Source of the DNA: Leptospira haakeii
GTDB lineage: Bacteria; Spirochaetota; Leptospiria; Leptospirales; Leptospiraceae
Reading direction: 5' to 3'
NCBI RefSeq assembly: GCF_002812045.1
Contig: NZ_NPEG01000008.1
Span: forward strand, 62,001 to 126,000
Length of the DNA stretch: 64,000 bases
Part shown: piece after piece, positions 18,532-26,627 of the stretch
How positions within the stretch are numbered: position 1 is the first letter of the stretch
How the letters are laid out: the number at the start of each line of letters is the position of its first letter
The notes under the pieces: generated by a model
Seen by the model: only the letters and a program-made list of their open reading frames with translations
Told to the model about the DNA's origin: nothing
Database searches by the model: none
Position numbers and translations under genes: made by a program

Positions 18532-19545
18532 CTAAAAAACTGCAGAAATCCCGAAATAATAACCTCGAATCTTCTCCCGTCCCGAATCAGGAGTCTGGGG
18601 ATAAATATTAGTCGCATCCGTAAATTGATAATAAGTAATATACTGATCCGAATAATTTTTATAGGAAAAATTAGATCTATTATAGTTATAGCCGAAGTAT
18701 AATTTATATTTTTCGAAAAAGATATAAGAAAAGGAAATATCAAGCTCGGAACCCCTAAACACTCCCATAGTATTATGATGAGAATATTCCTTATATAAAA
18801 AAGCGAATTCCTCGAAGCTTGATCCTGTCCATTCTAAAAGAGTATTATAACCTTGCCAGCTCAAACTTCTACGCCCTTCCGTATAATAAAACTCCAAACT
18901 AAAATTTAAATAAAGAGAATCATATAAACGTAAATTACTTTTAATCGCTACCTGAGGACCTACGCTACGGATTCTTTCAGATCCGATTCCGGATAAACTT
19001 CCGGACCACATACTAGTATCTATCTTCCTCAATCCGGCTCCGAAATATAATTTTTCCCCAAAAGGAGTCAGAGCATAAGATAAATAATTTAATTTGTAAT
19101 CGCTTCTTTCTAAATCAGAAACGTCTCTCCTTCTAAACCCATAACCTGTATCATTCCCAAAAATATAATAATAATGAGCCTTTGTGAGAGCGTTTTGGGA
19201 AAATAAGAATTCTACTCCATACTTTTTTTCTTCATCTATAAATTTGAAATACAAAGGGTAAATAGTTCGAACATTTCCAGTCAGATTAAAGTCACGATTC
19301 ACCTGTTGTTGCGCTATATTCGCATTCGATTGGTATATATATGGATCATATTCCGATTTCATGATCCTAAACCCCAGCTCTGAAATCTTTTTAGAAGAAG
19401 CTGGGGTTTTATTCGGTTCCGAGACCGGACCTGTGTTTTCGGATCCTTGGACCGATGGGTTAGTATTTACAGGATTCGTAATATTTTCCTGAGAAGCCAA
19501 AGATGTAGTAAGTAATAATATTGTAATAAAGTAAATCGATTTCAC
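18532..19545 (-). CDS. Probable outer-membrane beta-barrel protein
   Basis: The 337-residue product begins MKSIYFITILLLTTSLASQ, a signal peptide, followed by a Pro/Ser/Asn-rich linker. The rest alternates hydrophobic and polar residues and is rich in Tyr, Phe and Ser (YPLYFKFIDEEKKYGVEFLF, LYLNFSLEFYYTEGRR, ELDISFSYIFFEKYKLYFGY). It ends ...GYYFGISAVF, with the C-terminal Phe typical of proteins inserted by the BAM complex. I do not recognise a specific family. It converges with the AraC-type regulator. Its upstream region is the 329-base gap shared with the SDR gene. Confidence 0.75.
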   Translation of the reverse strand: MKSIYFITILLLTTSLASQENITNPVNTNPSVQGSENTGPVSEPNKTPASSKKISELGFRIMKSEYDPYIYQSNANIAQQQVNRDFNLTGNVRTIYPLYFKFIDEEKKYGVEFLFSQNALTKAHYYYIFGNDTGYGFRRRDVSDLERSDYKLNYLSYALTPFGEKLYFGAGLRKIDTSMWSGSLSGIGSERIRSVGPQVAIKSNLRLYDSLYLNFSLEFYYTEGRRSLSWQGYNTLLEWTGSSFEEFAFLYKEYSHHNTMGVFRGSELDISFSYIFFEKYKLYFGYNYNRSNFSYKNYSDQYITYYQFTDATNIYPQTPDSGREKIRGYYFGISAVF

Positions 19546-19874
19546 GCGAAGTGATTCAACCTTCCAATTAGAACGTTACTCTCCTTGCATTTAGCTGAGA
19601 GAGTTAAGACATATTTTTTAAAGCGAGTTCATTGACAAGAAGGAATGCTAATCGGAATACCTTTCCAATTTGTGAGATAATTTATAATTGTTAAACGAAA
19701 TGAAAAAGACTCCTTAACTAGAACCAACTTTTCATTACTTATAAAAATATGCCAGATTGACAGCTTACAAATTTCTTGCAAAGCTCCGTTCGGAGGTTCT
19801 TTTTTTAAAAAATAATTGACTATTAGTATATTATTTATAGTCCAATGGTATATTAATTAGGTAGGTAGGAACTC
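19546..19874. promoter_or_regulatory. 329-base divergent promoter region with operator-like repeats
   Basis: This A/T-rich gap separates the barrel gene from the SDR-TetR operon and holds no gene. Just before the SDR start are GACTAT (19818-19823) and ATAGTC (19837-19842), an inverted repeat with a 13-base spacer. Overlapping these are two direct copies, TAGTATATTA (19824-19833) and TGGTATATTA (19846-19855), 22 bases apart, about two helical turns. These are plausible sites for the TetR-type regulator encoded in the operon. No clean -35/-10 pair with normal spacing is visible, so promoter placement is uncertain. Confidence 0.45.
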
Positions 19875-20876
19875 ATGCAAAAAGTATTAGTAACTGGTGC
19901 GAGTGGGCATCTGGGTTTTTCTTTAGTAAAACTTCTTCAGGAAAGAGGTTATGAGGTAACGGCAGCGGTTCGAGACGCGAATGATTCCAGGAAAACAGCT
20001 AACTTGAAAAAGTTAGGAGTGAAATTAGTCTCCGCTGATTTGGGTGATAGAGAATCTCTTCGTAAGGCTCTCCAAGGACAAGATGGTCTCTTCCAAGTGG
20101 CTGCGGCGTTTAATTTGACCGCTAAAGATCCGCAAAAAGAAGTTGTGGAGCCGAATATAAACGGAACCAGAAACATTTTGGAAGAAGCACATAATGCTGG
20201 GATCAAAAAGGTAGTATATACGTCCAGTATCGCCGCTGTTGGAACAATTGCAGAAGGAGAATCTCCTCTGAACGAATCCACTTGGAATGATTCTGCAAAG
20301 GAGCCTTATGCAATTTCCAAAACCCAATCTGAAAAATTAGCTTGGGAGATTTCTAAAAAATTAGGTTTAAATTTAGTAACTGTTCTACCTGGAACTATTT
20401 TGGGCCCACAGTTTACCCAACCTACTTCTTCTTTGAAGCTGATACAGGACATTCTAAAAGGACAACTTCCATTCGCACCTAAAATGACTTTTTCGTATGT
20501 GGATGTAAGAGACGTCGCGATGGCGCATATCTTGGCTTATGAAAATCCTTCTGCACAAGGAAGATACATTGCAACCGGGGAAACTCTATCCGTTTCTCAA
20601 GTTTGTAAATTAGTCAAAGAGATCCATCCTAAGGCAAAAACAACCGGAAAGGAACTTCCTTCATTTATCGTTCGAGTCATGCCGTATCTGGATGCGTTTA
20701 AGCATGCGGTCACAGGGTTGGACAGACAAATCAATTCCGAGATAGTGCAAGATTATTTGCAAAGAAAACAAGAATACAACTCGGATAGATTATCGAAAGA
20801 ATTCCAATGGAAACCGATGCCTGTCAAAAAATCACTCAAAGAGACGGTTGACTGGATGTTGTCCGCTGCCGTATAG
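19875..20876 (+). CDS. NAD(P)-dependent extended SDR (epimerase/dihydroflavonol-reductase-like)
   Basis: A 333-residue protein with the Rossmann nucleotide-binding motif TGASGHLG (residues 7-14). The catalytic Ser lies in VVYTSSIAAVG and the Tyr-x-x-x-Lys pair in PYAISKTQSEK, as in extended short-chain dehydrogenases. The segment NINGTRNILEEAHNAGIKKVV is typical of the dihydroflavonol-4-reductase/3-beta-HSD branch, so the likely reaction is reduction of a carbonyl with NADPH. The substrate cannot be deduced. A tetR gene follows 10 bases downstream (or overlaps it by 29 if the upstream ATG is used), so the pair form an operon. Confidence 0.88.
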   Translation: MQKVLVTGASGHLGFSLVKLLQERGYEVTAAVRDANDSRKTANLKKLGVKLVSADLGDRESLRKALQGQDGLFQVAAAFNLTAKDPQKEVVEPNINGTRNILEEAHNAGIKKVVYTSSIAAVGTIAEGESPLNESTWNDSAKEPYAISKTQSEKLAWEISKKLGLNLVTVLPGTILGPQFTQPTSSLKLIQDILKGQLPFAPKMTFSYVDVRDVAMAHILAYENPSAQGRYIATGETLSVSQVCKLVKEIHPKAKTTGKELPSFIVRVMPYLDAFKHAVTGLDRQINSEIVQDYLQRKQEYNSDRLSKEFQWKPMPVKKSLKETVDWMLSAAV

Positions 20877-20886
20877 TTTCCTGAGA

Positions 20887-21528
20887 GTGGATAAAAAAAG
20901 AGCCAGAAGACCGGAAGAAAAGGAAATCCGCAAGCAGTCCATCGTGGCTGCCTTGCGAGAGCTTCTGGTGAAACAAAAACATCCTCTGCCCAGCACCCAG
21001 GAGATCGCGGAAGCCGCAGGTGTCACTAAGGGTGTGATCTATTTTTATTTCAAGACCAGGGAAGAAATTTTTCTAACACTTCATTTGCAAGAAACGGAAT
21101 CCTTTTTTAAGGAAATGAGAAAACTACTGCAAGGCCCTGAATATTCTTTAGCCAAGTTAAAAGAAAAGATCATTCATCAGTTTTCACAGAACGAAATTTT
21201 TATGTTCGTAGGGTTGATTATTCCAGGAATTCTAGAAAGTAACGTAGATCAGGACTTTTTGTACGAATTCAAAAAGAATACTTCCGACGGAATAGATGAA
21301 TTAGCAAGGATCTGGCTCTCTAGAGAAACCGGACTTACAATCGCAAATGCCAGAAAATTTATATTACGTTTTTACTTTTTAGGTCTGATGCTTTGGCAAC
21401 ATCATAATCCACCCAAAGAAGTGAAAGAGGCATTTTTGAACAAAAATCTTTGGCTTTTAGAAGGAGATCTCGACCAAACACTTTCCGAATCCTTCGACTG
21501 GCTTTGGAAGGGTATGAATTCAAACTAA
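20887..21528 (+). CDS. TetR/AcrR-family transcriptional regulator
   Basis: The N-terminal helix-turn-helix reads STQEIAEAAGVTKGVIYFYF, followed by KTREEIFLTL, characteristic of TetR regulators. The remaining 150 residues are the variable ligand-binding and dimerisation domain. I take the GTG at 20887 (VDKKRARRPEEKEIRKQSIV), because regulators of this type usually start 10-20 residues before helix 1. An ATG at 20848 inside the SDR gene would add 13 residues of unrelated sequence. It probably represses its own operon; candidate operator repeats lie at 19816-19855. Confidence 0.88.
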   Translation: MDKKRARRPEEKEIRKQSIVAALRELLVKQKHPLPSTQEIAEAAGVTKGVIYFYFKTREEIFLTLHLQETESFFKEMRKLLQGPEYSLAKLKEKIIHQFSQNEIFMFVGLIIPGILESNVDQDFLYEFKKNTSDGIDELARIWLSRETGLTIANARKFILRFYFLGLMLWQHHNPPKEVKEAFLNKNLWLLEGDLDQTLSESFDWLWKGMNSN

Positions 21529-21993
21529 GATACCTTTTTAGATCGCTCATCTATCCCGCTTTTATTTCTTTAAATTGGATTTCGAATTCTCGGATCTCTT
21601 CCCGAAATCCAAGAGCTCTTAATGCTCCTAACGCAGAGATAATTTTATAAGCGAATTGGATTGGATATGTGATTACATCCGCGAGAAAAGAGAATGGAAC
21701 AAGTGCATAATAAGCATAAAAAGAAAAGACCGACAGCGCACTGACCAAGGAATTTCCATCACGCTGCCGATCCGAGTTGATTCGCTTTCTATTTTGCGTA
21801 AGCCCCACCTGGAGCTTCTCTCTTCTGACAACACTAACGTTCGGCACCGTTAATACAGACATATAAATTTTAAATATAGAAAAATGTTCTTATCCCAAAT
21901 TGAATATAGGAAGCCTCTTGTATTCCATATTGGATATCCATTTTCGAATATTTAATAGATACATATTCTATTTAATATTAATAAAATATAATA
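21529..21993. repeat. 465-base stretch: small frame, intergenic repeat piece and very A/T-rich tract
   Basis: Apart from the doubtful small gene at 21551-21748, this stretch holds a GC-richer piece around 21770-21850. That piece contains CACTAACGTTCGG (21832-21844), identical to 17259-17271. It is followed by an extremely A/T-rich tract (21855-21993). That tract contains ATTGAATATAGG, CATATTGGATATCC and TTAATATTAATAAAATATAATATTA-type runs, reaching to the stop of the lipase-like gene. No promoter or terminator can be assigned with confidence. Confidence 0.4.
21551..21748 (-). CDS. Possible small membrane protein or gene remnant (YceK/DUF1375-like motif)
   Basis: The minus strand encodes SFYAYYALVPFSFLADVITY, followed by PIQFAYKI and a charged tail. 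The pattern resembles the LPFSxxxDxxTxPxQ stretch of small YceK/DUF1375-type envelope proteins. The frame runs back to an ATG at 21862, but that part reads through an intergenic repeat piece and looks non-coding, so I suggest the TTG at 21748. This gives about 65 residues. It converges with tetR and follows the lipase-like gene on the same strand. It may be a decayed fragment. Confidence 0.35.
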   Translation of the reverse strand: MVSALSVFSFYAYYALVPFSFLADVITYPIQFAYKIISALGALRALGFREEIREFEIQFKEIKAG

Positions 21994-23877
21994 TTATTTG
22001 GAAATATGATTTCTAATCCCGGAATGTTCCCAGAGAATTCTTTTGATTTCCAGAATGGTGGGCATATGATCTTGGACAGAATGGTCCGAATCTATCAGAA
22101 GTTCGGATTCCGCTCCGTCTATATGAGAGCTATCATAAGAAACTACAGAATCATTGATCCATTCCAGATCTCTAAACTTAGAATTCCCAATGATTGAATG
22201 AAAAGGAACCTCAGGTTTTAACTCTCCAGTGACTTTCATGAATAAACTATTCGGAGAGAGCCCGTCTACTCCGTAGGTTTCCGGAAGGATAGATTCCTCT
22301 TCTGAATCGGAGGTTAAAAATTTGTAGGCTTTTCCTATATTATGAAGAGCACCTTTTGGAAGTACGAATAAGATCCGTGCGATAGAGGCTAAAAATCCTT
22401 CAGCAAGATTAGAACCTCTATGTGGTGTAGCTATAAATACCACCCTTTTCACAAAGGGCAGCGGTTTAAATTCAAATACTCTTTTTACTTCCTGTTTTGA
22501 CTCCGAGTTAAGTGATTCGAATTTTTCCGGAGAAACATTTGCAACTTTCATCCAATCTTCTTTTTTACTTCTAGTTACCATTAGTTTGGATAGAAGTCCA
22601 CCCATACTATGACCTACGATCATCATCTTATCGAAGGAAAAATCTTCCCCTTTCGGATCATACGTTTTTCGTAAATCCCTAAGTGTATCCCTAAAATCCG
22701 CCGCGGAAATTGTGATCGGGTTTCCGGTAGGATACCAATACACCCAGAACTGATAGTTGTCCTTGATCTTAGGATCCGCCAAAAGTTCGTTGATCATAGG
22801 GAACCAAATAAAAGGAGAAGATGCAAGCCCATGTACAAACACCACTGGGATCTTCCCTTTTTTGTAAGGATATACCAGATAGAGTCCCTTTCTTTCTAAG
22901 GCCACCTCTCCGTCGAACTTTGCAAAAAAACCGTCCCTCTTTTCCGCCCCTGACAACATATATGCCAAAGGAGTGGTCGTATCACTTTCCATTGGCAAAT
23001 CTAATCCAGAAAATTGGACCCTGTCCCTATGCACAGGATCGTAAAGATGGATTACCGCCCTTAAAGTTAAATTACGATTTTCTAAATAAGATTCTTCCAA
23101 AGTCAGAAGTGCCGTTCCGGGATAGGCTTGGCCTACCCCGGCTACGAATTCATATTTCCTTCTTTCTTCCGGTTCTTTTTCAGGATGTTTTCGGATCAGG
23201 ATAAGAGGAGTTCCTATTCCGAATTTACTGATCTGGTTGGAGAATCCTGCATTTTTATAATCATAAGCGACTTCAACCTCTAAGAAATTTTTGGGGGTCC
23301 AAGCGGTTTCCACTTCTGCCCTAGTCATGGAGAGTGCACCTCTTATGAGCGGAAGATTTAGATCGGTTAGATTGGCGAGTTTTCTATTCCTTTTGGCAAA
23401 TCGAACTAATTGAGCAAGAGATCTATTATATGTTTCTAATGCAAATCTAAACTCCATAGAGAATGGATCTGCTGCAGGGATTGCCTTTTTATCAAATAGA
23501 TACGTATAAGAATATACCAGAGAAGAAGCAAACATCCTTGCGAACATAGGATCTTCAAGGTCCAATTCGGATCCGACATGATAACATAATTCGGACAGAT
23601 AATACGCAAGTTCTCTGGTTTTTAACGCTACGAGTCTGTTGTCCAAATCGTAAATGACCACTCTCGGGGCCTCTTGGTATCTTTTATATAGATCGTTACT
23701 TTTTAAAAATCTGGTAGTGATCAGGCTTAAATTTTCGGAAGAGATCGCGTTTTCACGAACAGCTCTGATTTGTTCGTATTTGGAATAAGAGATCGTGGAA
23801 TAAGTGGCTGTTCCACAATCAAACAAGAATACGGTCGAAAGGAAGAATAGATAGGTTCCTTTTAAAGATCGGATCAC
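21994..23877 (-). CDS. Lipoprotein with alpha/beta-hydrolase (lipase/esterase-like) domain
   Basis: A GTG start preceded by GAGAAA gives MIRSLKGTYLFFLSTVFLF followed by DC, a lipoprotein signal with a Cys at residue 21. Residues about 345-600 form an alpha/beta hydrolase: IPVVFVHGLASSPFIWFPMI (oxyanion strand), MIVGHSMGGLLSK with nucleophile Ser424, VVFIATPHRGSNLAEGFLA, and a likely catalytic His in DSDHSVQDH near the end. The large N-terminal half (about residues 30-340) is unrecognised. It is probably a membrane-anchored lipase or esterase facing the periplasm or cell surface. It is the only strongly predicted gene between an A/T-rich stretch and the WG-repeat gene. Confidence 0.83.
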   Translation of the reverse strand: MIRSLKGTYLFFLSTVFLFDCGTATYSTISYSKYEQIRAVRENAISSENLSLITTRFLKSNDLYKRYQEAPRVVIYDLDNRLVALKTRELAYYLSELCYHVGSELDLEDPMFARMFASSLVYSYTYLFDKKAIPAADPFSMEFRFALETYNRSLAQLVRFAKRNRKLANLTDLNLPLIRGALSMTRAEVETAWTPKNFLEVEVAYDYKNAGFSNQISKFGIGTPLILIRKHPEKEPEERRKYEFVAGVGQAYPGTALLTLEESYLENRNLTLRAVIHLYDPVHRDRVQFSGLDLPMESDTTTPLAYMLSGAEKRDGFFAKFDGEVALERKGLYLVYPYKKGKIPVVFVHGLASSPFIWFPMINELLADPKIKDNYQFWVYWYPTGNPITISAADFRDTLRDLRKTYDPKGEDFSFDKMMIVGHSMGGLLSKLMVTRSKKEDWMKVANVSPEKFESLNSESKQEVKRVFEFKPLPFVKRVVFIATPHRGSNLAEGFLASIARILFVLPKGALHNIGKAYKFLTSDSEEESILPETYGVDGLSPNSLFMKVTGELKPEVPFHSIIGNSKFRDLEWINDSVVSYDSSHIDGAESELLIDSDHSVQDHMPTILEIKRILWEHSGIRNHISK

Positions 23878-23939
23878 TTTCTCTAAAGAATCTTTTTAGG
23901 GCAAATTGCAATCTCTATTTCTAAGGAGACGGAGAGCAG

Positions 23940-23972
23940 TTTTCAGGTAGAGGCACAAAGCCACAGAGGAAG
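23940..23972. repeat. G-rich CACAGAG-type element
   Basis: The gap between the lipase-like and WG-repeat genes contains CAGGTAGAGGCACAAAGC followed by CACAGAGGAAGG, similar to the tracts at 7324, 25185, 33820-33940 and 43202-43270. It lies 60 bases upstream of the lipase-like start. Confidence 0.4.
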
Positions 23973-24006
23973 GATCGAAGATTCCCAAAAGAAACACCAA
24001 ATGGAT

Positions 24007-25083
24007 TTAATTTATTTTTAAGTATGTGTAAATAATTTTTCCAGAACGATTTAAGATACCGATCTGATTTCTTGCGATTTCTACTTTGGCGAAGTTTCCC
24101 CGAAAATTTTCCGCATTTGTAAATCCTATGGACCCGAGCGGATTACCCTTCGGGTCTAAAAATTCCATCTGATATTGCGGTTCCTTTCGAGATACCAGTG
24201 CAAATCCGGATCGATATTGATATGGTGAATAACATATAGAATATTGTCTGTCTATATCCGTTACAGGAGTATGCTCATAAATGAAAAGTTTATTCAGTTC
24301 CGGAAACGGTTTTTCCCAAACGATCTCGAACTTTTCATCTAAGACCCCGAAAGATTTGTCCTTAAAGAAAAAGGAATATCCTTCTGAAAAGACTGACACC
24401 AATCTTATTCCGCTTGGTAGATCTTTCCATTTTCCATCTAAACTATAATAACGGATCTCTTTATTCGAACTGGAAATTAACGGAAAAAATCCTTCCCCTA
24501 CTCCACAAGGAGCCTCGGTTCCCGCCGGTAAAATTTTTTGCCCTTCCGGATTTATGATCTCCGCCCGATTCTCATCAACTATAATTTTTGCAGCACCATT
24601 TTTGAAATCATTTACTCCGAAAAAATCTCCGCCGATTTTTTTTCTTCCATTAGAATCTAGATACCCGCAATTCCGGAATTGTTTTATACAGTATGCGATT
24701 CTTCCGTCGTATTCATATCCTAAAGAAAAATATTCAGGTTTTATGAAGACGCTTCCATCTATATTTAATATTCCGAAAAGCCAACCTTTTCGAATCTTGA
24801 TTTTTCCATTCTTCACTCCTATATATTCATAGCCGGAAGGTAACTTTCGGATCTCCTTTCCGTTTTTATCGATTAGAGCATAAGAATAATCCCTGTTGTA
24901 AACGACGGCGAGATCGGATTCGAAATCGGTGCATCTATAATATGTTTTAAGCTTAAACTCGCCCTCTTCATCTATATACCTGCAGAAATTTCCTCCTACA
25001 GGAACCGGCATGAGAGATGGAATTTGATCTTCTGCACTTAAAAATCCTATAAAAAGAAAGAATAGAATAATCCCTCGGGTCAT
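24007..25083 (-). CDS. WG-repeat (KWG) protein with signal peptide
   Basis: The 358-residue product starts MTRGIILFFLFIGFLSAEDQ, a short secretion signal. The rest consists of repeated units of the WG type, recognised by ...YALIDKNGKEI, WLFGILNIDGSVFIKPEY, CGYLDSNGRKKIGGDFF, FGVLDEKFEIVW and IGILNRSGKIIY. Each unit has an aromatic/Gly-hydrophobic-[ND]-x-x-G core spaced by 35-50 residues. Such repeats are thought to form beta-structures that bind partners; no enzyme is implied. It is a secreted or periplasmic protein of unknown function. It is separated from the next gene upstream by 153 bases containing a G-rich repeat. Confidence 0.78.
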   Translation of the reverse strand: MTRGIILFFLFIGFLSAEDQIPSLMPVPVGGNFCRYIDEEGEFKLKTYYRCTDFESDLAVVYNRDYSYALIDKNGKEIRKLPSGYEYIGVKNGKIKIRKGWLFGILNIDGSVFIKPEYFSLGYEYDGRIAYCIKQFRNCGYLDSNGRKKIGGDFFGVNDFKNGAAKIIVDENRAEIINPEGQKILPAGTEAPCGVGEGFFPLISSSNKEIRYYSLDGKWKDLPSGIRLVSVFSEGYSFFFKDKSFGVLDEKFEIVWEKPFPELNKLFIYEHTPVTDIDRQYSICYSPYQYRSGFALVSRKEPQYQMEFLDPKGNPLGSIGFTNAENFRGNFAKVEIARNQIGILNRSGKIIYTYLKIN

Positions 25084-25179
25084 ACTGTATAAATTCCTGT
25101 AAATGGCGAAGTAAGACAGTATCTTCAGTTTGTTATCAGAAATTTTTTGATTTTTGGTTCGTTTTGCTCAGTGATGTAG

Positions 25180-25218
25180 AGCAGCAGAGGCGCAAAGACG
25201 CGGAGACGCGGAGATTTG
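25180..25218. repeat. G-rich CGCAGAG/CGCGGAG tandem element
   Basis: AGCAGCAGAGGCGCAAAG is followed by ACGCGGAGACGCGGAG, the last eight bases being a tandem repeat. It lies just beyond the stop of the 63-residue gene, on its downstream side, and resembles the CACAGAG elements in other gaps. Confidence 0.45.
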
Positions 25219-25236
25219 TCTCGTACAGTAGAATAA

Positions 25237-25428
25237 TTATTCTATCGGCGCAAGATCTGCGAGAGAAAGATCTTCGATTGTGTGTGGATAACCTTCTCTA
25301 TCGTTATAAAGAACGGAAACTTTGTCTCCGTTGATTTCTTGGATCTCTACCTGAGCGCCGGTGAGTACGATCACTCCTTTTAAAAGAAAACTTCTTTTGG
25401 TTAGTTTAGCTTTATCACCCGGCTTCAT
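25237..25428 (-). CDS. Small SH3/KOW-like protein co-translated with the IscU-pentapeptide protein
   Basis: A 63-residue protein beginning MKPGDKAKLTKRSFLLKGVI, followed by VLTGAQVEIQEINGDKVSVL and YNDREGYPHTIEDL. The alternating beta pattern with PGD and TGAQVEI resembles a small SH3-like or KOW-type barrel. Its start lies 14 bases inside the 3' end of the preceding gene (25415-26209), in a different frame, which suggests translational coupling. It therefore probably works with the IscU-pentapeptide fusion; what it does is unknown. Confidence 0.7.
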   Translation of the reverse strand: MKPGDKAKLTKRSFLLKGVIVLTGAQVEIQEINGDKVSVLYNDREGYPHTIEDLSLADLAPIE

Positions 25429-26209
25429 GTTTCTCCATATAAATGTCTTTTCCTTCCTTCTTCATGGAAGAGAAAATATGAATTTGTCTTTGGTCTACTC
25501 TGGTTCCGATATCATAGATTGCGTCGGTAAAGTCCGCGCCTTCTATTTTTGCTCCTGCGAGTTTTGCCCAACGTAAATCGGCACCTTTAAAATTGGCACC
25601 GGTTAAATCGGCTCCATTTAAGAAGGCTCCACGTAAACGTGCACCTTCGAAATTAGCGCCAGCAAAATTGCAATTGGTTAAGAATGCGTTGTTTAAGTTC
25701 GCTCCGGAGAAATCCACTCCGTGTAGATCTTCTTTTTCTAATATGATAGAAGATAAGTCCTGACCTTTTAGGCTTCCAGTTTCCGCAAGAATCTCTTTTG
25801 CTTTGGCAGCAGTGATCCTTCTTTCTTTCGGAACTCCTGCTCCGGTCTCGTAATCATGGATTGCTTGTTGGAGAGCTGCTACTGCAGACTCAGGATAATT
25901 TTTACGGCGTTCAGGGAACTCGAATTGTTTTTCTACATCGTCAGTGGTGACGTTTTTGAGTTCGTCAATGGTCTTTCCCTTAGCGATCTCTGTTGCCATT
26001 GCAAGTGCAACGATCCCGAACCCGCAACCAGTGGTAGTATAACTTGCATCAGTGACTTTTCTGTTATCGTCTATCTTGAGATAAATACGATAACCGTCTC
26101 CACAACCTACGTTTCTATAGTTGGAAACAACTGTGGCGTCTTCCATTTCTCTATAGTTTAATCTTTGGTCGTTGATCTCTTTATATCTGTTAAAATCCAT
26201 TACTGACAT
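25415..26209 (-). CDS. IscU/NifU-like Fe-S scaffold domain fused to pentapeptide repeats
   Basis: Residues 15-120 align by eye with IscU/NifU-N scaffolds. RNVGCGDGYRIYLKID carries Cys36, and TTTGCGFGIVALAMATEIAK carries Cys62, matching the first two cluster ligands, followed by the conserved GKTIDEL. At the third ligand position (HCSxLAExAI in IscU) the sequence is ESAVAALQQAI, so the Cys is missing. From about residue 140 to 225 the protein is a pentapeptide-repeat coil: ADFSGANLNNAFLTNCNFAG-like units with A(D/N)LxG periodicity. This combination is unlike ordinary IscU (about 130 residues). The role could be storage or delivery of Fe-S clusters, or something unrelated using the fold. A 63-residue gene overlaps its end. 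Confidence 0.82.
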   Translation of the reverse strand: MSVMDFNRYKEINDQRLNYREMEDATVVSNYRNVGCGDGYRIYLKIDDNRKVTDASYTTTGCGFGIVALAMATEIAKGKTIDELKNVTTDDVEKQFEFPERRKNYPESAVAALQQAIHDYETGAGVPKERRITAAKAKEILAETGSLKGQDLSSIILEKEDLHGVDFSGANLNNAFLTNCNFAGANFEGARLRGAFLNGADLTGANFKGADLRWAKLAGAKIEGADFTDAIYDIGTRVDQRQIHIFSSMKKEGKDIYMEKHEAG

Positions 26210-26404
26210 GATGATTGCCTTTCTTAGATTAGACTTTGTTGATAGAGCAGGAAAGCACTTTTAAGCGGGGAGATTTCTTTTTTGTTCGCGTCAGCGATGT
26301 GGAGGATGCGAAGCAGTCGCGAAGCGACCAAAGTCCGGAGCAGCGCGACCTTCGCGAAGCCATAAAGCTTTGCGAAGGGGACGCCCCCAAACCTAAAACC
26401 TCGA
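26210..26404. repeat. GC-rich gap with stem-loops between rpmE and the IscU-pentapeptide gene
   Basis: GTCGC-GAA-GCGAC (around 26307) and CCTTCGC (around 26350) pairing with GCGAAGG (around 26373) give compact stems in a GC-rich stretch that differs in composition from both flanking genes. Frames on both strands cross it but read only repeat-like, arginine-rich or leucine-rich sequence, and I do not call them genes. The hairpins may end the rho-rpmE transcript. Confidence 0.4.
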
Positions 26405-26605
26405 TTAAGAGATTTTGTATTTTTTCTTGAACTTGTCCACACGACCGGTTGTATCCAGAATTTTGGATTTTCCGGTGAAGTATGGGTGGCAGTTAGAGCA
26501 AATTTCTACGTGGATATCTCCAACAGTAGTACGAGTCTCGTATACAGCCCCACAAGCGCAGCGAATTTTGGCGTCAGCGTATTTTGGATGAATGTCTGTT
26601 TTCAT
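26405..26605 (-). CDS. rpmE: 50S ribosomal protein L31, zinc-binding form
   Basis: A 66-residue protein beginning [20 protein letters not shown]. It has the C+ pattern of zinc-binding L31, with Cys16, Cys18, Cys36 and Cys39 (CAC...EICSNC), and the family ending [20 protein letters not shown]. Because it keeps the metal ligands it is the type replaced under zinc limitation in other bacteria. It is the second gene of a rho-rpmE pair, 22 bases after rho, an order seen in many bacteria. Confidence 0.97.
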   Translation of the reverse strand: MKTDIHPKYADAKIRCACGAVYETRTTVGDIHVEICSNCHPYFTGKSKILDTTGRVDKFKKKYKIS

Positions 26606-26627
26606 GTTGTCCCCTTTTCGGAACCTT

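Noticed and set aside
26224..26442. Minus-strand 72-codon frame over the rpmE-IscU gap
   Set aside because: Overlaps the start region of a well-supported gene and is rich in repeat-derived Arg/Leu, so likely chance.
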